This document shows positions 6,104-7,418 of a stretch of DNA of 7,418 bases, piece after piece. Each line of letters starts with the position of its first letter. Position 1 is the first letter of the stretch. The stretch is from Candidatus Nanohalarchaeota archaeon (GTDB taxonomy: Archaea; EX4484-52; B79-G9), in assembly GCA_017610525.1 (NCBI GenBank), contig JAFCBW010000058.1:1-7418 (forward strand), written 5' to 3'. Made by a program: the position numbers and the translations under genes. The notes beneath the pieces were generated by a model, which worked only from the letters and a program-made list of their open reading frames with translations, had not been told where the DNA came from and did not search any database.

Positions 6104-6700
6104 TCATTCACCAAAAACAACCTCATAATAATACTTCTGGTTAAACACAGGAAACCCTGTATTAAGCGCAGATTGCACAACATGCTCCTTTTTTTCAATG
6201 ATTTCCCTGTAAAACTGTTTTTCACTCAACTGGAAAACCTGTATCTTTATGCCTGTAAGCGCCTCAGCGCTTTTTATTGCCTCACAGGTATCTGTTCTAT
6301 TGTTATATACTTCCAAGATATCCATATCTGACTCATCCGTAAAAGTTCCCTTCGCAGTAGAGCCAAACACAACCATAAAAACCGGTTTCTTAACCAGACA
6401 CTTAATATACTCGCTGAGTGCATTTTTTCTCAATAAAGGCAGCCCTTCAATCTTCTCATCATCAAACACAGGAAACACTTTAGGAACCTGGCTGCGCTTA
6501 ACAGAAAACTTCTTCAGGTTCCCCTCCCTTTCAAACCTCAATATACTATCACTCAAAAGCCCATTCAGATGCCGGCTAACAGTACTCTCATTAAGCCCGA
6601 CTCTCCGCGCAATATCTCTTAGGTGCAGAGCATGATTCTTATTCATATAAAACAATCTAAGAATCTTACATATCCCTGGTTTCATCAACCTTGTTTGCAT
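6104..6700 (-). CDS. HTH-nucleotidyltransferase fusion protein (MNT-like)
   Basis: With the ATG at 6700 the protein has 198 residues. Residues about 10-65 form a winged-helix DNA-binding domain with a recognition helix around LNESTVSRHLNGL (36-48) and a basic wing. A minimal polymerase-beta-type nucleotidyltransferase domain follows: VVFGSTAKGTFTDESDMDIL gives Gly113-Ser114 and metal-binding Asp125 and Asp127. The strand where a third acidic residue is usual reads IKIQVFQL with none. Such fusions are known in archaea, and the catalytic fold is shared with MNT antitoxins. Start choice: an ATG at 6724 lies only about 12 bases from the TATA box, upstream of the expected transcript start, so 6700 is preferred; 6685 is the alternative. 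The gene diverges from a paralogue at 6871. No HEPN toxin follows; threonine synthase is 102 bases downstream with its own promoter. The substrate is unknown. Confidence 0.85.
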   Translation of the reverse strand: MQTRLMKPGICKILRLFYMNKNHALHLRDIARRVGLNESTVSRHLNGLLSDSILRFEREGNLKKFSVKRSQVPKVFPVFDDEKIEGLPLLRKNALSEYIKCLVKKPVFMVVFGSTAKGTFTDESDMDILEVYNNRTDTCEAIKSAEALTGIKIQVFQLSEKQFYREIIEKKEHVVQSALNTGFPVFNQKYYYEVVFGE

Positions 6701-6731
6701 AATTAAAACAATTGTTTCATACATCCAAACA

Positions 6732-6739
6732 TTTATATA
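6732..6739 (-). promoter_or_regulatory. TATA box of the left HTH-nucleotidyltransferase gene
   Basis: TATATAAA in AGATATATAAATG on the minus strand predicts transcription from about 6709. The leader before ATG 6700 is then only about 9 bases, nearly leaderless, which excludes the farther-upstream ATG at 6724. Confidence 0.65.
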
Positions 6740-6801
6740 TCTTACTGATATTTGCTACTCCTCTCATGAAATTAAAAGAATTCACAATTATCCTATTCAT
6801 C

Positions 6802-6838
6802 TCCCTAAAAACAGGGAACCTTCCCTAAAATCAGGGAA
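6802..6838. promoter_or_regulatory. Tandem dyad operator between divergent regulators
   Basis: Two near-identical 17-base copies, TCCCTAAAAACAGGGAA (6802-6818) and TCCCTAAAATCAGGGAA (6822-6838), differ at one base. Each is itself an inverted repeat (TCCCT with AGGGA, 6-base spacer). The 20-base period places both on about the same DNA face. They sit immediately before the TATA box of the right-hand gene, in the control region shared with the left-hand gene. Binding by one of the two HTH proteins, as autoregulation, is the natural inference. Confidence 0.7.
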
Positions 6839-6840
6839 AA

Positions 6841-6848
6841 CTATAAAT
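6841..6848 (+). promoter_or_regulatory. TATA box of the right HTH-nucleotidyltransferase gene
   Basis: CTATAAAT lies right after the tandem operator. Its centre is about 26 bases before the ATG at 6871, so transcription should begin at or next to the start codon, giving a leaderless mRNA. No SD is present. A protein on the adjacent dyad would block TBP/TFB access. Confidence 0.7.
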
Positions 6849-6870
6849 GCCTGCGCACCAATATACCCCC

Positions 6871-7418
6871 ATGGAAAACATACTGGCAAAAAAAACCACC
6901 CTGCGCATACTCTCATTTCTCTTCAAAAACCCCAAAAAAGAATTCACAGAAACAGAACTGATAAAAAAAACCAGCCTGGGGAAAGGCGCAGCCTCAGATG
7001 CAATAACCCAACTCTTCAACACAGGCATAATCAGCATAAAACGCATTGGAAAAACAAAACTCATCTCCCTCAATACATTGAACCCCCTGGCATTCAGCCT
7101 GAGAAATCTTTTTGATTGGCAAAGATTCATATCCCTCCCAAAAAACAGGATATCATCAATCCTCCTATTCAAAACATATACCTATAACCACGCAAAAGCA
7201 ATAGTACTATTCGGATCTTTGCAAGCCGGAACCTTCAATGAAAAAAGCGACATAGACCTCCTTGTAATCACAAGCCATGAAAAAGAAATCAACACTGCCC
7301 GCAAAATTATATTTGACTTAACCGGCGAAAGATTAAACATTCATCTTCTAAACTCTAAAAACACCCAAAAAGAATACCAAAAAAACAATATGATAACCAA
7401 TGCCCTCCTGACCGGCAT
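6871..7418 (+). CDS. HTH-nucleotidyltransferase fusion protein (3' partial)
   Basis: The frame is open from ATG 6871 through the right edge; 182 residues are visible. A winged-helix domain covers residues about 8-66, with a recognition helix near LGKGAASDAITQLF. The minimal nucleotidyltransferase motif is VLFGSLQAGTFNEKSDIDLL (Gly115-Ser116, Asp127, Asp129). As in the divergent neighbour, the position of the usual third acidic residue reads LNIHLL, without Asp or Glu. The tail NALLTG matches ALNTG near the other protein's end, so only a short C-terminus is probably missing. Domain order and C-terminal motif show the two are paralogues, although sequence similarity is modest. The mRNA is predicted to be leaderless and controlled by the tandem operator. 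A HEPN-type partner could follow outside the window. Whether it modifies a toxin or acts as a regulator is unresolved. Confidence 0.85.
   Translation, partial: MENILAKKTTLRILSFLFKNPKKEFTETELIKKTSLGKGAASDAITQLFNTGIISIKRIGKTKLISLNTLNPLAFSLRNLFDWQRFISLPKNRISSILLFKTYTYNHAKAIVLFGSLQAGTFNEKSDIDLLVITSHEKEINTARKIIFDLTGERLNIHLLNSKNTQKEYQKNNMITNALLTG

Noticed and set aside
6831..7172. 113-codon open frame on the minus strand
   Set aside because: It runs antisense to the HTH-nucleotidyltransferase gene at 6871, which has the GS/DxD motifs and a well-placed promoter, and it covers the tandem operator.
1..7418. CRISPR array, insertion sequence, rRNA, integrase or replication origin
   Set aside because: No spaced direct-repeat array, transposase or integrase motif, or rRNA sequence was seen.

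Overview
The window looks archaeal. Genes have TATA-box promoters (TTTATATA/TATAAA) about 25-28 bases before the likely transcription starts. One gene appears leaderless, while two others have Shine-Dalgarno (SD) sequences matching the archaeal 16S rRNA tail (AGGTGA, GGAGGT). One product is of the ApgM family, and two are winged-helix/nucleotidyltransferase fusions of a kind common in archaea. I cannot name a lineage; a euryarchaeal, DPANN or Altiarchaeota-type genome would all fit.

Layout. 1-1692 (+): C-terminal part of a cell-surface protein anchored by one C-terminal membrane helix; its start lies left of the window. 1839-3053 (+): an ApgM-family enzyme, annotated as cofactor-independent phosphoglycerate mutase but carrying sequence details of the 'proposed homoserine kinase' branch. 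3054-3434: A-rich intergenic DNA with the remains or body of a tiny membrane peptide. 3471-4013 (-): a small secreted lipoprotein with its own promoter, folded leader, strong SD and intrinsic-type terminator. 4014-4648: about 635 bases without a convincing gene, holding several hairpins and a tRNA acceptor/T-arm-like minihelix. 4649-6001 (-): threonine synthase. 6104-6700 (-) and 6871 to the right edge (+): two divergent HTH-nucleotidyltransferase paralogues separated by a promoter region with a tandem dyad operator. The second is cut by the window edge.

How it fits together. If the ApgM-family gene is a homoserine kinase, it and threonine synthase would perform the last two steps of threonine synthesis. 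The divergent HTH-nucleotidyltransferases resemble MNT antitoxins or autoregulated regulators; no HEPN toxin partner is visible.

Composition. The + strand is strongly A+C rich in most of the window whichever way the genes point (2821-2880: A25 C22 G7 T6; 5221-5280: A20 C25 G8 T7). The lipoprotein segment is not (3841-3900: A17 T16 G13 C14). This suggests that roughly 3435-4560 is a foreign or recently rearranged insert, and it is the most unusual part of the window.
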